Assembly: GCF_037975245.1 (NCBI RefSeq)
Contig: NC_092569.1
Location: 23,280,168-23,344,167 of the forward strand
DNA from: Apostichopus japonicus
Taxonomy: Eukaryota > Echinodermata > Holothuroidea > Aspidochirotida > Stichopodidae
Direction: 5' to 3'
Length of the DNA stretch: 64,000 nt
Shown here: positions 51,755 through 64,000 of the stretch, in pieces
Position numbering within the stretch: the first letter of the stretch is position 1
Layout of the letters: the number at the start of each line of letters is the position of its first letter
Translations under genes and position numbers: made by a program
The notes under the pieces: model-generated
The model's database searches: none
Seen by the model: the letters and a program-made list of their open reading frames with translations, nothing else
Told to the model about the DNA's origin: nothing

Positions 51755-51845
51755 CGGCCGGGTATCGAACACGAAACCTTCCGATTGCTAAGCCTCATTG
51801 CTTCAAATGCCACCGCCTTTATGCCACTCGGCCACAGCACCGGTA
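51755..51845 (-). mobile_element. tRNA-like SINE head (long-variable-arm type), second copy
   Basis: On the minus strand: GCTGTGGCCGAGTGGCATAA (A box), a long variable arm, and GTGTTCGATACCCGGC (B box). It shares layout and several blocks with the copy at 12872. The ends pair poorly, so a functional tRNA-Leu/Ser is unlikely but cannot be fully excluded. Confidence 0.5.
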
Positions 51846-51859
51846 ATGCAGTTAAATTT

Positions 51860-53860
51860 CAATGCGCGCGTGGTGCCCGATTCTCGCTGAATGTCATTGA
51901 ATGATTACTCTTCGCGTTTAAGTTCTAGGAACTCATTACGCGCCGGCCATATAGGTAGTGTTCGCATGCCATCTTCGAACCAACTTCGAACACTGGTATA
52001 AATCCGTGTTCGCACTCAGCAACCAGGAGGGGGTATATGATCAAGACATCGAAATTCACTAGAGGGGAACATGGATAAAAGACGTCTGCATTGACATTGT
52101 AATGTGCATGGTTGATCATGGCTACCGAGAACAATCATTGCGTCATTTATTATATGAATCTGAGGTATATAGGTGTACTATGTCATCATGTAATTGATAT
52201 ACTGAAAGTTGTCAATAGCCAGAAATATACAGGAAGTAATCAATCGATTGAAACTGATATGAAGTGGAGAGATCACATGCTTGGTCCATGATGATTACCA
52301 AACGTACACTGTGTTATCGCCACCTTTAAATTAACTGAATCAGGCATGCGGTTGCAGGACACGGAAACGAGAAAGAAGGCTGTAGAATCGTATCAGAAAT
52401 TGAGAGGAGTTGATGGGGTGTCTTCTCCGCCCAAGAACTTATAGAACATATGGTTAGGCATATACTGAGGCATTACACAACAATTGGCACTGGGGGAGGC
52501 GGAGGGGGAGGGGAGGGGAAGGGTAGGGGTAGGGAAGGGGAGGGGAGGGTAGGGGAGAGGAGTATCAGTATCTTGCCAATCTTAGAACCAGTCTTCTCTC
52601 AAACCTGTACCTGTGGAAAGGGACAAGAATCCTGTTTTTTTGAAAAGGTCAACGTTTTGAGATGATTAATAAAAGGGGAATTTAGGCCAAACATAAACAT
52701 TTGATATATTATAGACCGTTAAAAACACTCGCTACTTGGTACAGGTTGTATTCCTATAAATTCACCCTTTAAACAACTGAGGTTCATCAAATTAATGAAA
52801 CTGCACACAACCAGCATAATGTACAGAGAACGTTAGGTTAGTTATATCATATATAGAAAATAAAAAACGTTAAAATGTTATGACCTCAAATCAAATAAGT
52901 TTACTAATTTCTCAAGCACAATTTAGAGCCCACGTCATCACGAATTGTGCCTTAAAGGAGCTTTTCAGGGATTGGACGTATTGTTAAGCCGAAATTCTTG
53001 CAAACGGTCATTTAACTATTGCACTCTGTTTTGTTTTGTTTGTTTGATCGTCTTTCGTTTTGTTTCTTTTTTTTTCTGTTTCTTGACCTATGACCTATCA
53101 AGTCTAAAATTCAGCCTAAAGTCATCCATTTAAAATATTTATGAATGCAATAGTCGATTAATTGATTTGTAGAGGATTATATAGCTATAGGGCATATGGT
53201 AATTATAACCATTTATGATTTCATCTAACAGACTGAATCAATGTATATCATCATCGCTTAATTATATACGCACAGCACGTGTGCACGTAATTAAGGAAAG
53301 CGATGAGAGTGTCAGTCACTTTGTGTATTCATTCAACGACCAACACTTTAACAAAATTACACCCCTCGGGTGTTTGTTTATACCTCTTCCTTATTTGGGG
53401 GCGGGGGTGGGGGGGGGAGGGGGAAGCCTTGTTTGTAATTGTTTACGTATCTTTTGTGCCGGTAGTTAAGTTCTAAATCAGACTCATTGGAATATTTGAA
53501 GAAACCAAATCGCTGGGAATAAAGTTTTCATTTAATGTCTAAGAATACTATAGGATGGAATTTTCATGTTTACATTTGGCTTATAGAGTAACGATCACTT
53601 CAATATATCGGCCATTGCTTCCATGTGAATATGCTCTGTTCCGCTGGCGGAAACATACTTAGTAGTATCAGTTGGTCATTGATTACTAATACCGGGCGAA
53701 ACTTGCATAAGAAGGTACTTTCGCCAATGAGAATTATTGTCTATATGCATGTACATGTATGCAGGTACTGTACATCTATACTGAACATATAAACAAATGT
53801 AATGAAAAATAGGAAGTTTGACAGATTTGAATCATTATTATAAAAAATGTATTAGTTAAC
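51860..53860. other. No recognisable gene
   Basis: Contains GGGGA-rich low complexity near 52492-52560 and a G run near 53399-53425. No coding feature is supported. Confidence 0.4.
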
Positions 53861-53861
53861 T

Positions 53862-53929
<68 letters not shown>
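53862..53929. repeat. (TA)n microsatellite
   Basis: About 34 alternating TA units. Confidence 0.95.
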
Positions 53930-53930
<1 letters not shown>

Positions 53931-55400
53931 TTCATACGGACTCCACGTGTTTATTTTATGAGTATTATCATTAACATCCCCATTCTGCATGGTTAAACAC
54001 ATACTAAAGGGCAGCTTGAAGCCATATGGATCCTTATGCGACGTCATATAAGAATATCTTGCCTTTATTTCATACGAAAGGCCATGCACTTAAATCACTA
54101 TAGATGACTTTCATTTCAGAATATCAACGGAAAACTCACCGTGCACCAGAGTTAAGGATCAACACACTCGGGATTCTAAGGCACCATACGGTACTCGGTC
54201 CCTCGCCTACCCTACCCTACCCCCTGCCCCCCCCCCACCGTTATGTTTTGCATGGCACATGTAGAAACTTGGTATATGTTTTGCTAGGAAATGTTCACGG
54301 CTGTTCCTTGATCTGTGCTCCTCCGTCTTGACCATATCATTAAAAAGTTCGTATTCATTGGCTCAAGCCTCAAACGTTACGTAGGCCTTTACATGTTAAA
54401 AGCTATAGTTTCAGCATATACTAGTATCTGGAATTGGTGACGCCTGACCAGAATAAAGACAAATGGTCAGTGATTAACATCCATTATGACGTCATTATGA
54501 CGCTATAAGAACTGACGGATGACAAAGCCGACCTTATGGCTTCAACAAAATCGAACATTTTGGATTAACCCGATTACTTTAAACAAACAGCAAAAGGTTT
54601 TACTCTTTTATTTATATTATTAATAATACCTCGCCTAATTGATCTTCATTATTATGATGTCACGGAAATCGAAAATATGGAATAAGCAACGAATGGAAGT
54701 AGATTAGATAATTGTACATACTGCTGATCAGGTTGGTAGTCTTTTGCAGCTCATAATCAAATCATTTTACCATTGTCTTTTTCGTCTATCATAGGCTTCA
54801 CCTATAATGACGTCATCAACATCACGCGTTCGAACGTAGCCACCATCTATCTGGCTTTAAAAATTGTCACTGTGATTCTGTAACCATATAAGGTTTCTAA
54901 GTTTTGTAATTTATAATTGCAAAATAAGGAACCACCAAGTGCTCTATTTCGCAAGGAACCTTGATGTGCCCTTGGACAGGATGTCCGTTAAAGATATTCC
55001 TAAAACTAAAGTGATCCTTTCGGTACAATACATGTATAGTTGTAACAAAATACAATTCACAAAGATGCAAACAGTACCAGGTGAGAGATTTGTGTATATG
55101 TGGGTATATATCCGCCCCACAGCCTCTATACTAGTCCCCCCCCCCCCTTCAAAACCTCAATAAGGACCAGACTCTTTTTATTGTAGTGCGCGTGCGCGCT
55201 ACAGTATTGGCATTACTGGCCAAATGAACGATACTTATATACATGACCGGACGTTGAAACTTTAAGTTTCCATATAGTCTCTGTACGTTTGCAGTTTCAG
55301 AGGCTAGCTGCGTAGCCGACTTATTCTGAGCCTGTCACGAGCTCACAAGCGCCCTCACTTTGTAGGTACCTACATGACTATACTCCCTGGTGTGTTGTCC
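53930..55400. other. No recognisable gene
   Basis: AT-rich with C runs near 54230 and 55136. Short open frames have no family signature. Confidence 0.4.
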
Positions 55401-55499
55401 GCCAACAAATAACACCATGTACAACCGGAAAGTTCTTCCTTATACTGCAAGCAGTCGCACTACAGTACTGCTTATTCGCAAGCAAACGCAGTTCTATTT

Positions 55500-55977
55500 A
55501 CCCAATGACATTCATAATTGGTGCTGTGTAGTTTTGTTGAGCTGGCTATTCCTGGCTTTAAGAAATGCAATTTCGAAACGTCCTTCATCAAGAATGTACC
55601 TGAATTTATGATGCCGATGAAAGAGGTACTGCCTTTACCTCCATCAGTACTTGAGAAATATTGGTCAGGAAGTCGCTACTGTACGTTATCTCCCGTAAGG
55701 GGAGGTCCCGTGTGCAGGAACGAGAGCTATATCTCGCTTCCTCGTCATGCTCATCGGAAAGAGAATGTTAGATGTAAAGCCTGCAGTATTACGTCCTCGA
55801 TCAGGACTTAGGTGTGGTTTGAAACCACAAACCACAAAATTATTTCTGCTTCCTCACGCCTGGGATTCACCTAAGCTTCATACTGGCCGACCAAGATACT
55901 ATCCTAATACTACCCAGGAACCCAAGATGGGTACTCAAAATGTTAATCCTAAAAAGAAAACGACCGGAAAAGCCTGA
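55500..55977 (+). other. Coding-like block, unidentified, possibly a decayed ORF
   Basis: Two overlapping plus-strand frames look less random than their surroundings. One (about 55530-55808) contains CNFETSFIKNVPEFMMPMKE. The other (to 55977) contains WDSPKLHTGRPRYYPNTTQE and ends GTQNVNPKKKTTGKA. GC content is locally higher. I recognise no family; a broken retrocopy or transposon remnant is possible, and chance is not excluded. Confidence 0.2.
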
Positions 55978-55979
55978 TG

Positions 55980-56925
55980 ACGTGTGACCTAAAATCCATG
56001 AACAAAAGGAATTTAATATTCCAAATTTACACTTACCCTTGGCGACGCGCAACGTACTGTATGGCAACACTGACCGTAGGGCTATGCAATTAGAGCCCAA
56101 GAATCCATTTTGACCGACCACATCGTATTATCTCGAAGGCAACTGTAAAAGAAAACCATATGAAATATAAACATCACATGAACGCACACCCCTTCCAACT
56201 TACCATCTGCATGTCATTTGTAGCTGGCTAAATCACCGAAATTGTCGCCTGTCGTAACAGGACCTGGAAACTGGGAAAGCTAATCCCCCACCAACCCCAA
56301 AATAATTTTCACGGCAACATTGTTCAGACGGGCATGGTGCGGCCACATGGTAGCATTTCCAGCGCCACTAGCCATTGGTCTCAGTGCCCGGCGACTCCCT
56401 CCTCCCTCGCCCCTTCCCCGCCCCTTCCCCCATTGTACCAGGGACCCTGCACATAACACCTGTATGATGTATATAGTACATGAAGATATGAAAATCAGCG
56501 AGAAACAATTGAATGAAACTTCAGTTCAAAGTAAACCTATTACATGAATTAGAGGTCGCTCTTCGCTAAACAAGTATGGGCACGTATATTGGTAAATGTA
56601 TACGGACTGGTTCGATGTAAGCTATAGTGTATATGGCACCAGTCCAATGCCAAAGTTAGAAGTTCTTCTGTAGTGGATGTTAACCTCAGCATGAACCTTA
56701 TTTCCAATACGTATTGTTTATACTTGAATATAAGGCGTATATGCAGGTTATATAGTGTAACGTCTTCTTTTGTGCTTGTTTCACATTCATGCCAGCAGCA
56801 TATAGTTTTGATTGTGAGTCCGTGCTCACAGTTAGTTATCATTTAAGACTTCCAAGGTTCCTATACAAACTATACGAGGTGTGAAACTGTCACGTAGTTT
56901 CCGTACGGTGTTTACTGACACGTCT
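55980..56925. other. No recognisable gene
   Basis: A CCCTCGCCCCTTCC-type pyrimidine stretch lies near 56398-56432. Otherwise nothing is seen. Confidence 0.4.
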
Positions 56926-56934
56926 TATATTCAA

Positions 56935-57070
56935 GTGTGAATGCTTGCGTTACACACAAATATGATGGGGGAATGCTTGCGTTACACACAAATATGATGG
57001 GGGAATGCTTGCGTGCAGCGTTACACACAAATATGATGGGGGAATGCTTGCGTTACACACATTTATGATG
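56935..57070. repeat. Four-copy tandem repeat of about 31-44 bp
   Basis: GAATGCTTGCGTTACACACA then AATATGATGGGG is repeated four times, one copy with an extra TGCAGCG and the last ending in a G run. Confidence 0.92.
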
Positions 57071-59833
57071 GGGGGGGGGGGAGGGGGAGGGATGTCCCTT
57101 ACAATCTATGCATACTAGTATAGTCATATGCCTGCTATTAAAATATTTCCTCGTATGTCATGCATGTATGCCTCTATAGCCGAGTGAGATTAGAACACTT
57201 TCAATATCTTTGTTTTCTCTCTTTGGTTTATTTCTCTTCCTTGTCACAACGACGTTGACGTGATTTATCATGCCAACATCCTTGAGATAGCACGGGATAT
57301 GTTTTGAACACCAGTTAACCGCGTGCATGGGGAGAGTGGAAACGAGCTGGTGGAAAATGTAACTACTGTAATGTGTAACATGTGAGCGGAATGTGTGATG
57401 TGTAAAAATTAAAGGGGCGAACCTCTAAAGTTAAAATCAAACGATTCCGATATACTCGATCCTGTGCCATCCGCAATTGCATTTATTTGTTATTTTATTC
57501 AATAAATGGGTACTTCTGACCTACAGCAAAGGGAGGGAAAGAGCACTTTATTATTAAACAGCTGATTTAGGATTTCACAAACATGTGGGCATGTAACCCA
57601 TCAGCTATATAGTGGTCTAATTCTAGCCCGGATGGCTGAACTGAGAGGAGGATTCAATCAGACATGAAAATGTCTCAGTATAAGGCAAATCGCTTTGACT
57701 GAGTGACAGTTTAAATCGGGGCAGTAGTGACCAATATTTCACTATCTAGCATATTTGATGGCTAAGGTTTAAAGGTCCATGTTGTGTTGATCTGGATTTT
57801 TTTAGCATTCTTTTGTCACTTACATTCATAGACATTTCAGCAACTTGCGATTGATGAAAGAGAGATTACTGTGATAGTTGTTGTACTGGCCCAAATAATT
57901 ATGCATGCACGCCACACCTTTCTTATTCATATTTAGAAATCAACCAATCCAATCGTCTCTATCACGTGACTTCAGACATTAGCAAACAGTCTGTTTCACA
58001 CAATTGATACGTACATTAATGTACTAGGCCTATACTATACTAGATGTAACTGAGCCATGCGTTTTAGCAATTTCCTGTACACGTAACGTTAACTGCCAAT
58101 TAAAACCTCCAAAAAGATGAAACATCAGCTCTTACTAGACGTATATAAACAGTCATTACGCATAATGCAACTTTCGTTAGCACGAACGTGCTAGCTATCC
58201 TAAAACACGGGTAAATAATAGGTACTATACCAGTGTGTTACTAACCTATATAACGTTAGTTGGTGTATTACAAACCTATATAACGTTAGTTGGTGTAGTA
58301 TTACACGTTGGTGAAACGAATCAATCATGGCAAATAAAAGGCTTATAAATACAATAAATAATACTAGACTTACGATTTATAGTTCTAAGGCATTAGGCCT
58401 TCCATATACTGCACGGAAAGTTCTGCAAATTTCGCTAACTGTTCTCAAAACTTCAATTGAACGTGTTCACATTCACCAATCTTTGTGTGGGTGAACTTTC
58501 TGTCATTTCCGAGAAAATGTTCAGCCTTTCTGCTAAATGTTGTAAGATTCGAGACGTTCGTGGCGGAAAATATGTTTGGTATGGAGTAGCGTAAGGATTA
58601 CAATTAAATAATATACAGACGTCACTTTGGGTGTGATACTTAAATGCAATATGCTCTATTAAACTTTAACCTATATTTCACCTCGTCGAGATCAACACAT
58701 TAAAGGAAAATCCTGGCGCAGAACAAACCTGATCTGTGAACCCTCACTGAGTTCTTGCGTGCCAAAATGCCAGTGTGAGCCATTCGACGCAAAGCGAAAT
58801 GGAACATTGTCACAAAAATTACTTACAATCAAGAACCAAACTTTAACTATACACGACTCTATACGACACACTGATTCAAGGAATGTAGTTACATTGCACT
58901 AAAACACCGAACCAGTGTGGAAGTATAAGCGTAATGCTTGAATAGTGACATTTACGGTGAAACAACTAGTTTCCACCCATGGCTGAATTTAACGGTTGTC
59001 CGGTCGTCCGAGACAACCAAATTTTCTGTACGGACAACCAAAATGGGCTTCGGTATTCGTCCGGCGGACTAGTTGTTAACATCAAAAATTGAGATTTCAC
59101 TATAACTTAACAGGTTGAATGATAAACGGGTATACCACAATCCGTCAAATTGGAGAAACTGGAGGAAACCAAAATAGTGGTAGGGCGAAGACATGATGAA
59201 CCCGAAGAGGAGTTTGACTGGCCAAAAGTCTGGTTATTTACCAAACCCATAGATCTCTCCTACATTGCATATTTTGGTCATGTATTATTTTGTTATGTTG
59301 CTACACTCTTTTTTGGGGCACAACCAAATTTGCTGTTTCGGAAAATCAAAAAGTAAGACCTGGTTGCCCGAGGGATAGTCAACAGAAATCCTTCTGCCCT
59401 GGCATATCACCGTTAATGCATGTCTGTGTATATACATATATTACAATATTTACAATAGAGAATGTTGAATTCTGTGTTGAATTTGCCACATTTTGGTTGG
59501 TAAATAGATAGCTTATTCAGTATGTTAAATAAGTTTGTTAAGAAGTAGCGCGATCTATGCATAAGAAAAAATGGCATGTAAAGATATAAGCATTAGATAC
59601 TTGCAAGTAAAGCAACAAAAAGATAGTAATTATAGATCAAACTTAGGGGACAAATATTTTTTCGTACTAGATTACTCGTTTAAGAACTCGCGTTATGCTT
59701 TGGGAAGAGCCGAATAGGTTTGAATGAATAACCTGTTTTGAATATTAAATAGCTCATTCAGTATTACGCAACACTTGAGATCCAACGCAAAAGGCGATGA
59801 GTCTTGTCCATATACGCGTACAGTAGTTGGCGG
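57071..59833. other. No recognisable gene
   Basis: Contains a 31-bp tandem duplication (aacctatataacgttagttg) near 58242-58300 and a ggttgtcc / gacaacca inverted cluster near 58993-59042. An apparent 68-codon frame at 59150 begins with TTG rather than ATG and has no recognisable domain. Confidence 0.4.
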
Positions 59834-60195
59834 CAGTGGCGTAGGAAGGTACTTTTGAGTGGGGGGGCTGAAGACTGATGGCCGGCCTGGGGGAGGGGTC
59901 TAAGGGGAGGGGGTGTCCCCCTCCCCTTTGGAATTTTTTTGCATTTCCAGGTCGCCTCAGATGCAATTTGGTGCAATATAGCACACTTCAACACCCACTC
60001 CATTTTGTAAAGAATTTTGCATTTTCACCTGGCCTTAGATGCAATTTGGTGCTTCAAATGAGATTTTTTTCTCATTTGGAAATGAAAAAGGGGTTTTCTG
60101 ACTTGCGGAGCGGGGGGGCGGAACGATACTTCCGCCCCCCCATATTTTTCACTGGGGGGCTGGCGCCCCCCAGCCCCCCGGTTCCTACGCCCTTG
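59834..60195 (-). mobile_element. hAT-like MITE, copy 2 (362 bp)
   Basis: Opposite-orientation relative of the element at 1299, with ends CAGTGGCGTAGGAAGG and TTCCTACGCCCTTG and a perfect 8-bp target duplication GTTGGCGG at 59826-59833 and 60196-60203. Shared interior includes ggccggcctgggggaggggt and the ttctcatttggaaatgaaaa segment. Confidence 0.85.
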
Positions 60196-60203
60196 GTTGG
60201 CGG

Positions 60204-61545
60204 GAGAAGAGGGGAAGGGGAGGGGAGGGATGGGTTGGAGTACATGGAAGGGGAAGAGATAGGGAACATGTCTCCAGTTCCTGCTTTATGTCTCCACGTT
60301 CTATTAAATATAGGTTTGAATGGAATTATTAGAGTGAATAATATAATGTAATAATATGAATATTTCAAAAATTATTGTCATATCTTTATAATTATGTCAT
60401 CTAGCTTGCTGTAGTGCTAGTGAATATACGGACATGTTCAGTCAGTTAATTGTTCTGTGTAGCCAGCCTATCTGGTCAGTGAATCTGACTACGTCTTCAA
60501 CCGTTAGCTTTTTGGGAATTGATTTGTGGTCACGCGACCTTGCCAATTTCCTAGAACAGTACTACAGCTAACATGATAACATACATTTCAACATAGGTCT
60601 AGGCTATGGGAGAAAGCACTGCTAACAGATGCTATCATATGACAAATAGTACAGCTAACACATATGGAGTACACATCTAATATAGGAGGCTTGTGCGACC
60701 TTCACATAGGTGTTTACGAGGGCTGCAAGTTTTAATCCCAGTATGCCATTCTGTGCTGAGAATCTGAACCTATCACTTGTCATTTGCCGATTGTAAAAAT
60801 TATGTACAGAGCATTCGGTAGGCTACAGTGAAGTATAGATTGTACATATATTAGTAAAACTGCAACTTCAGAATTTCTTGCCTCAATCTCATTTCTACCA
60901 TTGACGTCTCTATAGTCTTCCGACCATTTCTAACTTCCAAGAATATCCATTATAGACCGCGGGTTATCGTTTCATTGCTCGCTCAGAGCACGGAAGTAAA
61001 TGCTCAGAGTAACTCAACACTTTTTAATTCAATGTAATACGCCATCAATTTTGGCTTGATACTGGTATAGGAGAGGCAGCTGAGGGGAGGATGAGGGGGT
61101 GAATTCAACTGAAGAGCATTGATAAGGGAGAAGAAAGGGGCATATCCCGTTCCTGCATATAATGTCTCCACGTTGTATCATATATACTTTAACAGCAAAT
61201 GTAGCGGTTCAAACAAACTACCCGAGTATGCTTAAGATGTACGCTCTACAGAAGAAACATGATTTTATTTCCTTGGTTTTTTTTTTTTTTTTCATGAAAT
61301 AAGCGGGTAGGTTAGCCGCATCAAAGGTCATCTTTATACGTGAACTCAAATGACAGCAGTCTTGCCAAGCTTACAAAGCAATGTTGACAGGTACGGAGTA
61401 GTACAGAAAATTACAACATTATACGCTATAGTGACACTACAGGTCTGAAATATGCATGTGTAATACCAAGAAGGTATAGTGTGATACAGTATCATGTAGG
61501 CTACACCCGTGAGCGTACAGGGCAGACCCTGTGGGACAAAATTTT
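60204..61545. other. No recognisable gene
   Basis: AT-rich with a T run near 61278-61293 and GGGGA tracts. No feature is supported. Confidence 0.4.
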
Positions 61546-61549
61546 TATA

Positions 61550-62220
61550 CCATAAAAAACGCGTATTACTGATTCGAATATATATGCGTAATAAAATCGA
61601 ATATGATGCACGTTTTTATTACCAGACAAATAGAAGGTCGATTCATATGGTTATATTGCATTGCATATATATGCGTGTATTTATAGGACTAAATACACGT
61701 GTATTTATTCGAATATATACACACACATATTAATTCGAATGTACCAACACGTGTATTAATTCGAACATGTACGCGTATTTATTCGAATACACACGCACGT
61801 GTATAAATTCGAACATATACGCGTATTTATTCGAATATATAGCTATATACGTGTAATAATTCCAACATATACGCGTATTAAATCGAATATACAAACACGT
61901 GTATTAATTCAAACATATACGCGTATTAATTCGAATATATACATACGTATATTAATTCGAAAAATACGCCTATTAATTCGAATATATGTGCGTATTAAAT
62001 CAGCAGTATTAAACCGCATTATATATATAATTCCAATATAATATTAAGATTGCATAACAATGTTTTATCAATGTTGTTATCTAAACTGGAAATACAATAT
62101 GCCTACTGTATATCTGCATCATATTTAAGACTCGTGAATAAATTTGAATTGTTACGCGTATTAAATCGAAAATATACGCGTATTAATTCGAATATATACA
62201 CGTATAAAATCAGCTTTAAT
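61550..62220. repeat. Degenerate palindrome-rich repeat (TTCGAA / ACGCGT / GTATTAATTCGAA)
   Basis: Many diverged units of roughly 25-40 bp combine attaattcgaa, atatatac and acgcgtatt. TTCGAATA-like and ACGCGT-like palindromes recur throughout, with cacgtgtatt variants. No array-wide fixed period. Confidence 0.8.
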
Positions 62221-62455
62221 ACAACACAACCATATAAATCGGCCTTCTGATTGGCTACTGATTATATACATATATATCTTCGATTTACTACGAGTACATA
62301 TTTGAATTAATACGCGTCTATATAGCATGGAGTATATTTTTCCCCAAATGGCCTACCAAAAGCGTACACGTATAGTCATACATAACTGGCTCAGACAAAG
62401 CTGCGGAACAAAATAAGCACGACACACGAAACATAATAAAGCTGCGTTTTTTTTT

Positions 62456-62820
62456 TCTTGTCTCTCTCCACACCTTTCTGTCTTTGTCCTTCTCCAGTTT
62501 ATTCCCTACCCCGTTCCTTTAATCCTCCCTTTGTCCCTCCACTGTTTATCTCCTACTGTATACCTCTCCTCTTCCCCTGTTGCTTTCTTCTCTCCATCCC
62601 TTGTCTACTAATCCCCTTACATGTATCTCATTGTGTTCACTGTGCTGATTATCCTGTCTGTGTTCTGTGCGTGTTTTTATCCCTCTGTTACTGTTACTTG
62701 TCATTTAGCCTCTGAAAGAAGATCCTACTAGGGTCGAAACGTCAAGCCAACCGACTTTTACACATTCTATTACACAGGCTTCTAGGGTGTAACAGTTTGC
62801 TAACAGTTTTATTTTATTTT
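62456..62820 (+). mobile_element. Penelope-associated repeat tail, second long copy
   Basis: Pyrimidine-rich sequence (tctgtctttgtccttctcca...) shares most of its length with 15250-15540, ends in the hammerhead-like motif at 62705-62750, and continues with acttttacacattc, gtttgctaacagttttattt, also seen in reverse at 29800-29870. Confidence 0.65.
62705..62750 (+). ncRNA. Hammerhead-like motif, copy 4 (decayed)
   Basis: Same order of parts, with GAAACGUC intact, but the core reads CUGAAAGAAG with one extra A and stem I has a further mismatch, so it should be inactive. Confidence 0.4.
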
Positions 62821-64000
62821 AACAAAATAACGGTTAATTGTTGTAGATCATACGGTATTTCCAACTAATCTATAAATAGCCCAGGACCCCCTGGAACGCT
62901 AGCCTCAGCGCACAGCAATTAAAATATATTAAACCAAAACCTGCTTACAAACACGTTACGGGTCTTTATACGGCACCGCGATGTCATATTTTTACTAGGC
63001 CTATCCAACCTATTCCTTAAATTGTCTCCCTTTGCTCAATTTTAGCTATTTTATGCCAAAGAAACCAACAAATGCTTTAATGAGTTTTGCAATCACGCGA
63101 ACCACATTTTCGCGACTAATTTGTTCAATGGGGGAGGGAGCGGGGGGGGGGGGGGCGATAGGCTTGAAAAGCAGTACAGTTGTACACTTGCAAAGTAAAG
63201 AAATGTTTTCATAGATCATTACAAAACCTACATGAGGGAGGGGGCATCGCATGTGTTGATTTTTAATAAAGTATAGACCAAGTTTGGTTTTAGGTTGAAT
63301 GTGTATAATGAACAGGTACCCCGGGCGCCCGACTGAACTATTCGGTTCCGATATTTGGAATCGTTCCCATCACTAATCCAAACTGTAAGATCCTAACGTT
63401 CCTGTTGCGCATCTCTCTGCTTACATATCCTTGTGATCCAATACAAATGTGAAGTGTTTGCTTTTGCCGCCAATGTACACAGAATCACAGTTTCCTGTTC
63501 AATTACCAAAGCTGTCGATCATTCATAGCTGCATGACACACGCAGACCCGTATGACAAACTGTATATATAGCCTGAACGCTGAAGTATGCAATACTGTCT
63601 CATAACAACTCCCTGGTTTTATTGCTGTCCGAATATACACCATCACTCTTTTCTGTCAGATGCTAAGATCAGGTGTTACCAGGGTAACCTGCATAGTACT
63701 GCAACCTGAGGGAAACCCCCTCCCAGCGGTAACTTGACTTTTAAGTACATTACACAGCCCAAGAGTAGTTCGCATGCTAACCCTGGTTGACCTCCACCTG
63801 AAACAGCAAGGAGGTTCTGTTACCTATGGGGTAGTCAAATCAGTATGAGATTCACAACTTAATGAGATCTGACATTTAAACACATTTCGTAGGGTTTGGC
63901 TTCTGCAAATTTTAAATGAACTTACACCTATACCAACTTGTGGAGCAAGTTTACTTATCACTTGGGTAATCTATCAAGCTTGTATGATCTCTTTTGCGGG
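62821..64000. other. No recognisable gene
   Basis: Contains a G run near 63142-63155. Nothing else is supported to the window end. Confidence 0.4.

Noticed and set aside
59150-59356. 68-codon frame with an acidic start and hydrophobic end
   Set aside because: It starts at TTG, has no splice context or known domain, and is surrounded by repeats.

Overview
The window looks like a piece of an animal nuclear genome, most likely a marine deuterostome and probably an echinoderm. The evidence is one long, intron-rich, phase-consistent gene built of scavenger-receptor cysteine-rich (SRCR) domains, a family greatly expanded in echinoderms. AT-rich non-coding DNA surrounds it, with tRNA-derived SINEs, CR1/L2-like LINE ends, hAT-like MITEs, Penelope-associated repeat tails and many minisatellites. 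No bacterial operons, phage genes or CRISPR arrays are present. The species assignment is inference.

The one gene I can reconstruct lies on the minus strand, from the start codon at 45877 to a stop at 8578. I read 19 coding exons whose splice phases all agree. In order they encode a signal peptide, nine SRCR domains, one Sushi/CCP domain, a Lys/Thr/Asp-rich linker, a Gly-rich stretch with one transmembrane helix and an Arg-rich stop-transfer, and a short cytoplasmic tail. The protein is about 1149 residues, a type I membrane receptor. The first 18 exons (45877-13656) are well supported. The last (8737-8578) is an inference from a good acceptor, matching phase, and an AATAAA plus U/GU-rich polyadenylation signal just downstream.

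Layout. 1-8460: no recognisable gene; a 369-bp hAT-like MITE at 1299. 8460-13650: terminal exon and intron 18, with a LINE 3' end at about 10.95-11.42 kb and a 51-bp minisatellite that begins on the splice donor of the transmembrane exon. 13.6-24.8 kb: dense exons for the transmembrane helix, linker, Sushi and SRCR 9 to 5, with a LINE fragment, SINEs and a 30-bp minisatellite in the introns. 24.8-29 kb: intron 7, mostly a 68-copy 45-bp satellite that starts at the end of a MITE-like element. 29-45.9 kb: SRCR 4 to 1 and the signal-peptide exon, with a perfect 89-bp inverted repeat, a 434-bp MITE, a SINE cluster and a G-rich dimeric minisatellite. 46-64 kb: no gene recognised; microsatellites, interspersed repeats, a second hAT-like MITE copy, TTCGAA/ACGCGT-rich degenerate repeats and another Penelope-associated tail.

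The most notable non-genic signal is a motif found four times (15.5, 29.9, 30.0 and 62.7 kb). It has the layout of the small, stem-III-less hammerhead ribozymes described for Penelope-like retroelements: CUGANGA, a hairpin, GAAACGUC, and complementary flanks. Other notable points are a minisatellite seeded on a splice donor, a satellite apparently born from a transposon end, and three different intron positions within the SRCR domains of one gene.
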